A stretch of 64,000 bases of DNA, from positions 186,001-250,000 of the forward strand of contig NZ_JAJHVV010000007.1 of assembly GCF_023145695.1 (NCBI RefSeq), read 5' to 3'. How positions within the stretch are numbered: position 1 is the stretch's first letter; each line of letters opens with the position of its first letter. This DNA is from Vibrio amylolyticus. Lineage in GTDB: Bacteria > Pseudomonadota > Gammaproteobacteria > Enterobacterales > Vibrionaceae. The notes beneath the pieces were generated by a model. That model was given only the letters and a program-made list of their open reading frames with translations. It ran no database searches and had not been told where the DNA came from. The position numbers and the translations under genes are program-made. This document shows, one piece after another, positions 46,366 through 55,041 of the stretch.

Positions 46366-48336
46366 CTATACCGCAACCTCATCTAACGCTCGAAATACCG
46401 TTTCATCTAAGTGCCCTTCAAAGACCTGCTTACACACTTTACGTCTCACCGCGAGGCCAGAAATAAGTCTTTCAATTGAAAGGTGTTTGTTCTCACGTTG
46501 TTGATTGTACAGCTCGACAAGCTTACTTAACGTTTCATAAGGCAGTGGCGTATCACCGACGCGAAGCCAGTCAAGCTTATCTAGAAGCTCTGTACACTCT
46601 TCTTCAATTGAAGAGTGGGAATGCCCAGTCATAGCAGCTAAAGCCGTTATACTGCGTTCTAGAGCCTCACCAGAGGTATATTTAGAGAGCGTTATCGTGA
46701 TTTCATCTGCGTTGATCTCAACGAGGTGTTTTCTCAGCTTCACTCGACGCCCTAAACGGCCTCGTGGCGAAGGGGCTTTGCGCTGAATCGGTTCAAACTC
46801 CCCATCGATGATCTCTGATAGCTCTTCCAGTTTTTGCTTAGATACCATCTCATTTCTGAGTGGGTTCGGTAGGGTTGGCGCCATATTCCGCTTACCAGCA
46901 TTGGTCGTTCTAGCTCGTGAGTAGCGTAAGACTTCTTCGGCATCACATTTAATATCAACCTCATAATCGGTGATCTTTCCTTTCTCGATCATTGATGTGA
47001 TCGTCAGGTGATAACCCCAGAGGTTCACGACAAAAAGATCATCATCCCCTTTTCCTTCAGACAGCTTTTTCAACTCCCTGATCAGATCCATAGAAAATCG
47101 TCGCCAATCAATATTACGAGCAAGCTTTTGATTTAGCTCTGTTAACAGCATGACATCCGTGTGTCGTCTAGACATGCGAGTACGGAAATAGGAGTAGAGC
47201 TGGAAGACGAGCGTGTGCTGTTTTAGAATTTCAGGCGGAAATAGGAAGAAATAATCACGGGTCATCAGCTCTTCGTAGAACGATGGCTCCCAGACCAGAA
47301 TGTATAAATTAGGCTTAATGCGTATTTCGCCGTCAGCGTTCTCTGTAGGGGCTTCTTCAGATGCAGTGATAGTACGGGCCAAAAATCGAAAACGATCGCT
47401 CTTAAAGCCTTCTGGCATGTTCTCACTAAGCCATCTGCCCGTAAGCTCATGCAATTGGAAATCGGTAAACTCAATTCTATCGATGCTGTCACGGATGGAG
47501 TCACGTGCAGGGCCACTGTCTTTCTTACCGCGTAGTGAGAGTATGTCGGTTATGTAGAGCGGCGTTTTATTCGGCGCTTGCTCAGCTTCCAATTGATAAT
47601 CTTCACGATGATGATCATGATATTGGACTGTCAGTGTGAATAGCGCGAACAGAGTCATGAGATCATCGACGGTCATAATATTTTTAGATGATCTTGTTTC
47701 AATAACAGCTCGAGTTCCTGAGATGGAAACCATTGATTTTTGGTAGTTTTTTCGGGTTCTGGGTGGTGCTAAAGCTTGATCAATGATCCCTGCCCAATTC
47801 GTCGGTGAAACGATAAATTGATCTGCTTCATCTTTCATTGAAGGGGGAATGTTTAATCCATGCTCATTAAGTAATCGTTTGTTTACCTGAGTTTGCGCTA
47901 ATGCTTTAGAACGTTTTTGTTTTTCATTTTGCTTAACTGACTCAGTGACTAAGCTGGTGGAACCTAAAACAGAGATCAATAAATTAGGATTCACAAATTG
48001 GTGAAGCATGGTTTTACCAGCAAGGCCTTCTTCAAAGCGAACTGGGATTTGTTTAAATAATCCAATATTAACGGCGGCGCGAAGTCTTTGCTGTATCGCC
48101 GCTCGAGTTATCTGGCCATCTGTCGCTTCAATCAGCTCTGTTGTTGAAACAAAACCATCTTTACTGCGGAACCCTTGCAATGAAATTAGGTTCAGAAGTT
48201 CTACAATGCTTTTCGTTACACCTTTAAAATGTTGGTATTGTTCTACCCAGCTTACCGCTGTTTCTGAAACTTCAAAAAGGTGTCCGCCCTTGTGGTTGCG
48301 AGGCGCCTTAATCAGTAGTTTTTCTTCTGAACTCAT
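46366..48336 (-). CDS. rctB: Chromosome II replication initiator RctB
   Basis: 656 residues, close to the 658 of V. cholerae RctB. The protein binds 12-mer iterons and 39-mer/29-mer sites in ori2 and opens the origin, working with DnaA. Residues ~55-110 and ~310-420 contain winged-helix-like segments. It is transcribed away from the iterons and starts 24 bases from an AT-rich region, where autoregulation by RctB is known in V. cholerae. The neighbouring iterons, DnaA box and ParAB2 genes make the assignment firm. Confidence 0.97.
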   Translation of the reverse strand: MSSEEKLLIKAPRNHKGGHLFEVSETAVSWVEQYQHFKGVTKSIVELLNLISLQGFRSKDGFVSTTELIEATDGQITRAAIQQRLRAAVNIGLFKQIPVRFEEGLAGKTMLHQFVNPNLLISVLGSTSLVTESVKQNEKQKRSKALAQTQVNKRLLNEHGLNIPPSMKDEADQFIVSPTNWAGIIDQALAPPRTRKNYQKSMVSISGTRAVIETRSSKNIMTVDDLMTLFALFTLTVQYHDHHREDYQLEAEQAPNKTPLYITDILSLRGKKDSGPARDSIRDSIDRIEFTDFQLHELTGRWLSENMPEGFKSDRFRFLARTITASEEAPTENADGEIRIKPNLYILVWEPSFYEELMTRDYFFLFPPEILKQHTLVFQLYSYFRTRMSRRHTDVMLLTELNQKLARNIDWRRFSMDLIRELKKLSEGKGDDDLFVVNLWGYHLTITSMIEKGKITDYEVDIKCDAEEVLRYSRARTTNAGKRNMAPTLPNPLRNEMVSKQKLEELSEIIDGEFEPIQRKAPSPRGRLGRRVKLRKHLVEINADEITITLSKYTSGEALERSITALAAMTGHSHSSIEEECTELLDKLDWLRVGDTPLPYETLSKLVELYNQQRENKHLSIERLISGLAVRRKVCKQVFEGHLDETVFRALDEVAV

Positions 48337-48543
48337 TATTAGATCCGGATCACATTGACCGTAATATTGCTATAGTTCCAAAAGAATAAAGAAAAAAAGA
48401 TCATAAATAAAGAAAAATTTACTGCTTTTAAATAACTGATCTCTTTGATTAATATGATCTATATTGATTATATGATCTAATGATCCGGGGAGAGTTTTGC
48501 TTTTAACTTGCTGTATTAAAAGGAAATAAAAAAAACAGCGCTG

Positions 48544-48670
48544 AAAGCATGATCATAACAATAGCGAAACGATGATCATACAAACTATGAAAGCATGATC
48601 AATCTATCGCTAAAGCATGATCAATACAATTAAGGACAGATGATCAACGTAACCTAGAAAGCATGATCAT
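48544..48670. repeat. Six phased RctB iterons
   Basis: Direct copies of (A)AAGCATGATCA(T/A) start at 48544, 48567, 48590, 48612, 48635 and 48658. Copies two and five vary (ACGATGATCAT, ACAGATGATCAA). The 22-23 base spacing is about two helical turns, so all bound RctB would face one side of the DNA. Confidence 0.92.
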
Positions 48671-48684
48671 CAAGTTTCAACATC

Positions 48685-48693
48685 TTATCCACA
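48685..48693 (+). other. DnaA box TTATCCACA
   Basis: A perfect match to the consensus strong DnaA box, beside the iteron array, as in Vibrio ori2. Confidence 0.92.
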
Positions 48694-48767
48694 AGCAGAA
48701 TGGCAATCGTCACTGAATCTTTTCTTTAATAACTCAAACCAGAATAAAAAGAGCGGTAATTACCTAG

Positions 48768-48899
48768 GAAGCATGATCAAGAAAGACCATTTTGGTTCTA
48801 TATTTGGTGATTATTTGTACTTGGCTTAGTTCAACGACACATTACTCGCAAACCTACCCTTCTACAGTACGCTACAGCTTAATTCGAAAGCATGATCAT
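48768..48899 (+). repeat. Two further RctB iterons
   Basis: GAAGCATGATCAA at 48768-48780 and AAAGCATGATCAT at 48887-48899. They are out of the phased array and probably regulatory. Confidence 0.8.
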
Positions 48900-49041
48900 G
48901 AGAAATTAGAAATAATAAATTGTTCGGTGTTAATCATGCGTATTTTCTAAATACAGGCCACAATTGGGCTTTAGCCGTTACTCCATCTACATTCCTCCGT
49001 AAAATAGCCACATATTTACATGCTTCCGAGAAGCTAACCTA

Positions 49042-49184
49042 CTTGATCATCGTTCCGTTTATTGATCGTTCTTTTCGATCAAAGCTTTCCCTTATGAAGA
49101 CATCAATTTATCTTGATCATCTTTCCGTAAAGGACTTTTTGAGTCGGAAGAATGATCACGGCTAACATCTTGATCATTCTTCCG
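49042..49184. repeat. rctA-region GATC repeats with a CGGAA flank
   Basis: CTTGATCATCGTTCCG (49042-49057), CTTGATCATCTTTCCG (49112-49127), CGGAAGAATGATCACG (49145-49160) and CTTGATCATTCTTCCG (49169-49184) share a core but differ from the array iterons in the arm. The last two form a perfect 14-bp inverted repeat with a 12-base loop. They could be inhibitory sites such as the V. cholerae 39-mers. Confidence 0.7.
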
Positions 49185-49388
49185 GAACGCTCCTTTGTCA
49201 GATTGTTAGCTGTTCGATTAAGTGCAACCCGCTTAGAGCGCGATTGCTGACATGTAATTCAGAATATCCGACTCACTCGCATAATTGAAATGACACTGAC
49301 CGTAATTCAAGCAATGTTTATAATCGTTCCGAGAAAAAATTACGTTGAATAAAATTACGTTAGTGAAGATAAGTAACAAAATATTAAT

Positions 49389-49401
49389 TTTACATTGTAA
49401 A
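49389..49401. other. parS2 site between rctA region and parA2
   Basis: TTTACATTGTAAA matches the parS2 consensus perfectly and lies 220 bases before parA2, matching a known V. cholerae position. Confidence 0.88.
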
Positions 49402-49621
49402 TTGGTGACGTGGTAACACTTTAAAAGTTAGGAAGTTTACCTATCAAGTTATACATAAAAAACGCCTCTTTTTTAAACAAAAATGGATAATATCAATAAT
49501 TACATCAATAGTGTTCTTATTAATGTGATTGTTATGTTTAAGTGAATGTTCACCTTTTACTTGAGTTTTCCATGCAATGCTGTACACTCGGTAATTAGAT
49601 AACTGATAACGGAATTTAGCA

Positions 49622-50839
49622 ATGAAAAGAGAACAAACCATAGAAAATCTCTACCAGCTCGCTGAACAAACTCAGCAAGTACAAGCTGACCGTATTGAGA
49701 TAGTGTTAGAAGAAAGAAGTGAAGAACATTTTCCGGCAATGTCGAAGGCCTTAATGGAAACTCGCTCTGGTTTAACACGAAGAAAGCTTGATGAAGCGAT
49801 AAACAAATTAGAATCTGCAGGGCACCAGTTCACCAAAAATAACGCTAATCATTACTCGATTTCATTGCAAGAAGCTCACATGTTGATGGATGCAGCAGGC
49901 GTTGCTAAATTCCATCAACGTAAAAAAAATGGTGAGAACAAGCCGTGGATCATCAATGTTCAGAACCAAAAGGGTGGTACTGGAAAATCAATGACTGCGG
50001 TTCACTTGGCTGCATGTCTAGCGCTGAACCTGGATAAAAGATACCGAATTTGCCTTATTGATTTGGATCCTCAAGGCTCTTTACGTCTATTCTTAAATCC
50101 ACAAATTAGCATTTCTGAGCATGAAAACATCTATTCAGCGGTTGATATTATGCTGGATAATGTTCCGGATGATGTTGAAGTTGATAAAGAGTTTCTGCAC
50201 AAAAATGTCATGATGCCAACGCAATATCCGAACCTAAAAACGGTATCAGCGTTTCCTGAAGACGCTATGTTCAACGCCGAAGCATGGCAGCATCTATCGA
50301 AAAACCAATCGCTCGATATCGTTAAGTTACTCAAAGAGAAGCTAATTGATAAGATTGCTGATGATTTCGATATCATCATGATTGATACTGGCCCACACGT
50401 TGATCCATTGGTTTGGAATGCAATGTATGCATCGAATGCTTTATTAATACCATGTGCGGCGAAACGTCTTGACTGGGCTTCAACGGTGAACTTCTTCCAA
50501 CACTTACCAACTGTATACGAGATGTTCCCTGATGATTGGAAAGGGCTTGAATTTGTTCGACTGATGCCAACTATGTTTGAAGACGATAACAAAAAACAAG
50601 TATCAGTATTAACTGAGATGAACTACTTGCTTGGTGATCAAGTGACCATGGCAACAATACCAAGAAGTCGTGCATTCGAAACATGTGCAGATACATACAG
50701 CACTGTATTTGATCTAACAGTAGGGGACTTTGAAGGTGGTAAGAAAACCTTAGCGACAGCTCAGGATGCGGTTCAAAAAGGCGCATTGGAGTTAGAGCGT
50801 GTTCTACACAGTAATTGGTCTTCACTAAATCAGGGGTAA
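49622..50839 (+). CDS. parA2: Chromosome II partition ATPase ParA2
   Basis: 405 residues, a type Ia ParA. An N-terminal HTH region (~1-100; GLTRRKLDEAINKLE) gives DNA binding and autoregulation. The ATPase has the deviant Walker A NQKGGTGKS (K117 to S123), IDLDPQGS and IIMIDTGP. It segregates the origin with ParB2 and parS2. It is followed six bases later by parB2. Confidence 0.96.
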   Translation: MKREQTIENLYQLAEQTQQVQADRIEIVLEERSEEHFPAMSKALMETRSGLTRRKLDEAINKLESAGHQFTKNNANHYSISLQEAHMLMDAAGVAKFHQRKKNGENKPWIINVQNQKGGTGKSMTAVHLAACLALNLDKRYRICLIDLDPQGSLRLFLNPQISISEHENIYSAVDIMLDNVPDDVEVDKEFLHKNVMMPTQYPNLKTVSAFPEDAMFNAEAWQHLSKNQSLDIVKLLKEKLIDKIADDFDIIMIDTGPHVDPLVWNAMYASNALLIPCAAKRLDWASTVNFFQHLPTVYEMFPDDWKGLEFVRLMPTMFEDDNKKQVSVLTEMNYLLGDQVTMATIPRSRAFETCADTYSTVFDLTVGDFEGGKKTLATAQDAVQKGALELERVLHSNWSSLNQG

Positions 50840-50845
50840 TAAAAA

Positions 50846-51817
50846 ATGGCTATTAAGACGTCTGACTTAAATGCGAAATTATTTGGCAAAGCAAATAAAC
50901 GCAGAGCAACAACACCGCAAGAAGCACAAACTGCAGCGAAGGAGCAGGCTCAAGTGATTGAGTTAGCGGTGGCGGGTGAAGAGCTTGTTTCATTTGAATT
51001 GGTTCGTATACCGGCAGATGAAGTCGAGAAACGAACAACGGTATTTGCAGACAACGCGCGTGAGCAATCATTCTTAAATGAGCATGCTTTATCTGACGTA
51101 CTAACAACGTTAAAAGAGCGCGGACAGCAGTATCCTGCGGTTGGTCGTGAAGGTAAAGATGGCAAAATTGAAGTCTTAGATGGTAGCCGCCGTCGTATGT
51201 CTTGTATCTTAGCGGGCAAAGAGTTCCTGATTTACGTTGCTCAAGACATCAATTCGCAACACGCTAAATTTCTTTCTGATGTAGCAAATGCTCATAAGCC
51301 ACTGTCTCTTTACGAGAAAGGTAAAGAGATGCAAGCCAAGCTAGAAAGTGGTGAAGCAGAAGACCAAAAAGCGCTAGCTCGCATGTTCCAGTGCAGCGAG
51401 GCGCTAGTTAGTGGAGCATTAAAAGCAGCAACATTACCACTTGTATTACTTCAAGCGTATCCAAATGTAGGGGACCTAGGTCGCCCAACCATTGTTAAGC
51501 TGCATAAGCAATATTACGAACTATCAAAGGATCATCAGTCTGAACTTTTAAAAAAGTGTCAATCGAGTGATGGTTATGTTTGGCAGCGCAGTAACGTACA
51601 GGGTGTGGCGAGATTAACGAAAGAGGTTTCTGAAACCATTGAAAACTGGATTGTTGAGCTTTCACCTCCTAAGAAAGTCGTGAATAACAAGATTGACCTT
51701 ATCAAAGGTCGCGCAACCTACAGTCGTAAAGGCGCTAATCTCGCATTGAATCTGAAAAAAGTGGATGATGACACCATGAATGAGATTCTCTCTTTTATTG
51801 AGAAAAAGCTGGGGTAG
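50846..51817 (+). CDS. parB2: Chromosome II partition protein ParB2
   Basis: 323 residues. The N-terminal ParB/Srx-type domain has VLDGSRRRMSC. The central HTH (LARMFQCSEALVSGALKA) contacts parS2, and the C-terminus (~250-323) is the dimerisation region. It binds parS2 and spreads along DNA. It is in one operon with parA2 and ends at a terminator. Confidence 0.96.
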   Translation: MAIKTSDLNAKLFGKANKRRATTPQEAQTAAKEQAQVIELAVAGEELVSFELVRIPADEVEKRTTVFADNAREQSFLNEHALSDVLTTLKERGQQYPAVGREGKDGKIEVLDGSRRRMSCILAGKEFLIYVAQDINSQHAKFLSDVANAHKPLSLYEKGKEMQAKLESGEAEDQKALARMFQCSEALVSGALKAATLPLVLLQAYPNVGDLGRPTIVKLHKQYYELSKDHQSELLKKCQSSDGYVWQRSNVQGVARLTKEVSETIENWIVELSPPKKVVNNKIDLIKGRATYSRKGANLALNLKKVDDDTMNEILSFIEKKLG

Positions 51818-51832
51818 CCCACATTATTAAAC

Positions 51833-51857
51833 AAAGCCGCGAATCGCGGCTTTTTTT
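51833..51857 (+). terminator. Terminator of parA2-parB2
   Basis: GCCGC pairs with GCGGC and is followed by seven T residues. Confidence 0.85.
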
Positions 51858-51905
51858 ATACGCTGTGATAATATGACGACATCACTTTCAGCCTAAACTC
51901 TTTCT

Positions 51906-54005
51906 ATGTCCGCGACTACGACTTTTCTTTCTCAACTATTTACTATTGCAAGGTTTAACCATGCTCGATTCGGTGTTGTTCTGAGAGGGAGTGAAGGGTG
52001 GCAAAAACAGGCGATCGAGGAACTTGTTGAAGCACATAATAGCAAAACCATATTCCAACTTGGAGGGATAGCAAACTTCGACGTTAAACATCTTCCGTTT
52101 AAAAAAGGTAAGCAATGGCTCGGTCAAGAGTGCCAGGTTTTGATATGCGATTTCAGCGATGGTTTTGATGCGAACAGCTTTAGTGCAGCAATTGGCACTC
52201 TAGTTGGCGGTGGCATTTTGATTATTCAAACTAAGGAAGTGAGTCAAGATGAAAAAAATGAAGCCCTAGAGTTGGATGAACTATGGTTAGAGCAGAGTTT
52301 GAACCGTCTGATAAATATCGGCCAAGGCGAATCACTTCCTTCATTACCGCCAAAAGACAATCAGCAACAAGCGTCGTGTTTTAGTGAGCAGGTACAAGTC
52401 ATTGATAAGGTTGTTCGTGTCGTAGAAGGGCATCGGAAGCGTCCATTGGTAGTAACTGCCGATCGTGGCCGTGGTAAGACATCAGCATTAGGTCTAGCAT
52501 GTGCGGAATTAATGAAAAAGCGTGCGATCAACATAATTATTACGGCTCCTACCATCGCGACAGTTTCCCCTCTTTTCAAACACGCCACAGAATCGTTATC
52601 TACCGCACTTGAGACAAACAGTTCGCTTACGTTTAAAGGCACTAATCATACCTCTACACTTCGTTATGTTGCTCCTGATGAATTAATTAGGAGCAATATA
52701 GAGTGTGACTTTCTCATGGTCGATGAGTCAGCCGCCATTCCTGTCCCTATGCTAAAAGAACTTGTGGAGCACTATCACCGATTGGTATTTTCCAGCACGA
52801 TTCATGGCTATGAAGGTTCAGGAAGAGGGTTTAGTCTTAAGTTTCTTCCTTGGTTAAAAGAACAAAGACCGAGTAGTCGCTCCGTGCACATCTACAAACC
52901 TATTCGATGGACGGAAAACGATCCACTAGAAGCGTGGCACAATCAATCATTCTTATTGGATGCAGAATTGGCTGAGGTGAAGAGCATTGAACATTTTAAT
53001 AGTGATTCACTGACGCTAGAGAAACTTGATAAATCTGCATTAGTTGCGGATTTAGAGCTGTTTACGCAATGTTTTTCCCTTCTGGTGAGTGCTCATTATC
53101 AGACTTCGCCAAATGATCTCTTTCACCTCTTACACGACATTAATACGAGTATATATGTGACTCGTTGGAAAGGTGATTGCGTCGGTTGCTTACTCACCGT
53201 TGAAGAAGGAGGGCTGAGTGAGGAACTTACCTCTCTTGCTCAGCAAGGAAAGCGAAGACCTAGTGGTCAACTAGTTTCTGTCACCATTGCTAATCACCTA
53301 GGTATTTCGGAAGCCGCTAAAGAGTCAGGGCTCAGAATCATGCGAATAGCGGTTCACCCTAATCTGCAAGGATCCAACGTAGGCTCGGTTATGTTGGACC
53401 AACTACAGATATTGAACTCGAAATATTATCTATCGACCAGTTTTGGTGCGACTAGTGATCTACTTCGTTTTTGGCGAAAAAATCAGTTTGTTGCTATTAA
53501 GCTAGGCAGTCAGAGAGATAAGGCGAGTGGGTGTTACTCTGTCATTATGATTAATGAGAAAACGGCTAATTGGCTTGAAAGGGCAAAAAAATTGTTCTTT
53601 GATAACTTACATTATCGAATGACCGATCCCCAGTTAGAGGTAGAGATTGATGTACTTAGAATTCTCCTTGAAGGAACGAAAGCTGATGTCGAATCTTTAT
53701 CTGACCAAGATAGCGTCTTGCTGCAGCAGTACCAAATAGGTGGCGCGAGTTTTGATAGTGTTGCATTTATCATTCGTCGCTTGGTTCTTTGTTCGTTGAT
53801 GAATGACCGGCAAGAAAACGATAATGCTGAAGGTTTTCGAAAGTCACCTGTTTCCGAGTTATTGATTGCAAAAGTGCTTCAACAAAAGAGCTGGGCTGAG
53901 TGTTCATGCCTAATTGACTCAACAGGACGCAAGCAAACCGAATCTCGTTTGATGAAAGATATGGAAGAATTGCAGGCCAATTTACAGTGTAAAGAGGCCA
54001 CTTAA
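51906..54005 (+). CDS. tmcA: tRNA(Met) cytidine acetyltransferase TmcA
   Basis: 699 residues. It makes N4-acetylcytidine at the wobble base of elongator tRNA-Met. The ATPase-like domain carries TADRGRGKTSALG and FLMVDESAAIP. The GNAT acetyltransferase domain has the acetyl-CoA site IAVHPNLQGSNVGSVML (~480-500), followed by the C-terminal RNA-binding part. The ATG at 51906 is the first in frame. Its last codons overlap a parS2 site. Confidence 0.95.
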   Translation: MSATTTFLSQLFTIARFNHARFGVVLRGSEGWQKQAIEELVEAHNSKTIFQLGGIANFDVKHLPFKKGKQWLGQECQVLICDFSDGFDANSFSAAIGTLVGGGILIIQTKEVSQDEKNEALELDELWLEQSLNRLINIGQGESLPSLPPKDNQQQASCFSEQVQVIDKVVRVVEGHRKRPLVVTADRGRGKTSALGLACAELMKKRAINIIITAPTIATVSPLFKHATESLSTALETNSSLTFKGTNHTSTLRYVAPDELIRSNIECDFLMVDESAAIPVPMLKELVEHYHRLVFSSTIHGYEGSGRGFSLKFLPWLKEQRPSSRSVHIYKPIRWTENDPLEAWHNQSFLLDAELAEVKSIEHFNSDSLTLEKLDKSALVADLELFTQCFSLLVSAHYQTSPNDLFHLLHDINTSIYVTRWKGDCVGCLLTVEEGGLSEELTSLAQQGKRRPSGQLVSVTIANHLGISEAAKESGLRIMRIAVHPNLQGSNVGSVMLDQLQILNSKYYLSTSFGATSDLLRFWRKNQFVAIKLGSQRDKASGCYSVIMINEKTANWLERAKKLFFDNLHYRMTDPQLEVEIDVLRILLEGTKADVESLSDQDSVLLQQYQIGGASFDSVAFIIRRLVLCSLMNDRQENDNAEGFRKSPVSELLIAKVLQQKSWAECSCLIDSTGRKQTESRLMKDMEELQANLQCKEAT
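53981..53993. other. parS2 site within the end of tmcA
   Basis: TTTACAGTGTAAA matches perfectly and lies inside the coding sequence for the last residues of TmcA. Confidence 0.85.
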
Positions 54006-54021
54006 TGTGTTGATTTTATAA

Positions 54022-54034
54022 TTTACACTGTAAA
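54022..54034. other. parS2 site downstream of tmcA
   Basis: TTTACACTGTAAA is a perfect parS2 match, 41 bases after the one within tmcA. Confidence 0.88.
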
Positions 54035-54063
54035 CCTTAATACGTACTTTAGGTACTAGCGTA

Positions 54064-54076
54064 TTTACAATGTAAA
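54064..54076. other. parS2 site downstream of tmcA
   Basis: TTTACAATGTAAA is a perfect match and the third of the cluster, 42 bases after the second. The even spacing puts the three sites on about the same face of the helix. Confidence 0.88.
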
Positions 54077-54353
54077 TCAAAAAAATAACGCCTGATAATA
54101 TGAACTTAAGAGCGATATTCTACAAATTAATCCTAGTTTGTAGGATATTTTTATGGGAGCTTTTTAGGTTTTAAGTTACTAATATACTTGATGAAATAAG
54201 CTTCTACTAACACTGCCTTCCTATCACTAATCCCTACTAAGAGTGTTTCTTTGTTTGCGTATTAGCTAATCCTTCCTAAACTCAAAAATAACGTCACTAC
54301 GTAATGAAACAACACCAGTTAGCACTAATAACAATAGATTACAGGAAAATCAC
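54077..54353. promoter_or_regulatory. Promoter region of the chemotaxis operon
   Basis: AT-rich DNA before the STAS gene, presumably carrying the operon promoter. I see no terminator after tmcA and no clear sigma-54 or sigma-28 motif. Confidence 0.35.
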
Positions 54354-54635
54354 ATGGACTGTTTGTTGGGCGAATCGCTAGAAATCTCCACAGTAATGGA
54401 TGCAAAAGTCCAATATGAGGAATGGCTTAAACAATCATCTTTACGTATTGATGCGTCACAAGTCTCGCGAGTTGATACTGCGGGGATTCAATTGTTGGTG
54501 TCACTGATGATCAGTGCAAGGCAAATGAATGTGGTGGTTGAACTCAGTGAAATGTCACCTGTATTGACAGAGGCACTACAGACACTTGGTTTGACGAAAG
54601 TTTTCGATAACGAAGGAATGGTTGAAGGTGAGTAA
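54354..54635 (+). CDS. STAS-domain protein at the head of the che operon
   Basis: 93 residues of an anti-anti-sigma/STAS fold (RIDASQVSRVDTAGIQLLVSL). At the position of the phosphorylated serine in SpoIIAA-type proteins (DSSG), this one has D41-T42-A43-G44, so an ordinary serine-kinase switch is unlikely. It is the first gene of the chemotaxis operon, one base ahead of cheY, and is preceded by AGGAA. Role in signalling unknown. Confidence 0.85.
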   Translation: MDCLLGESLEISTVMDAKVQYEEWLKQSSLRIDASQVSRVDTAGIQLLVSLMISARQMNVVVELSEMSPVLTEALQTLGLTKVFDNEGMVEGE

Positions 54636-54636
54636 T

Positions 54637-54996
54637 ATGACAAAAATTTTAGCTGTGGATGATTCTATTTCTATTCGTCAAATGGTGAGCCACACCTTAA
54701 AAGACGCAGGATACGAAGTAGAAACCGCTAATGATGGCAGTGACGCTCTGAAAAAGGCTCAGCAAACAAAATTTGATGTCGTCATATCCGATGTCAACAT
54801 GCCAATTATGGGGGGCTTTGAGTTAGTAAGAGCGATCAGAGGTAAACCCCAGTATAAATTCATTCCTATCTTGATGTTAACGACAGAGACGAGTACCGAG
54901 AAAAAACAAGAGGGTAAATCTGCCGGAGCTACTGGTTGGCTAGTTAAGCCATTTAACCCAGAAACCTTACTCAAAACTTTGAAACGTGTCATCTAG
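54637..54996 (+). CDS. cheY: Chemotaxis response regulator CheY
   Basis: 119 residues, a single receiver domain. Phosphoacceptor D52 is in VISDVNMP, D8/D9 are the metal ligands, T82/T83 (LMLTTET) is the switch Thr, and K104 (WLVKPF) closes the site. ATG at 54637 after AAGGTGAG. It is the output or sink for CheA-III in this operon. Confidence 0.93.
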   Translation: MTKILAVDDSISIRQMVSHTLKDAGYEVETANDGSDALKKAQQTKFDVVISDVNMPIMGGFELVRAIRGKPQYKFIPILMLTTETSTEKKQEGKSAGATGWLVKPFNPETLLKTLKRVI

Positions 54997-55041
54997 CGAA
55001 AGTTAAATAAAAATAATAGCGTCAACTCGCAGGGATTAGGT

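Larger units (their letters stand above)
48337..49621. other. Chromosome II origin of replication ori2, with rctA-like region
   Basis: 1285 bases between rctB and parA2. In order: an AT-rich stretch (48361-48480) with repeated ATCA/GATC motifs that would melt first, six iterons in phase (48544-48670), a DnaA box (48685-48693), two more iterons, a stretch of divergent GATC repeats (49042-49184) equivalent to the rctA locus, and a parS2 site. Dam sites are very dense, as expected for RctB binding and SeqA control. Confidence 0.93.

Noticed and set aside
48920..49165. 81-codon ORF in the rctA-like region
   Set aside because: It crosses several GATC repeats and overlaps the origin control region. 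In V. cholerae rctA is not regarded as protein-coding, and I see no good ribosome site.
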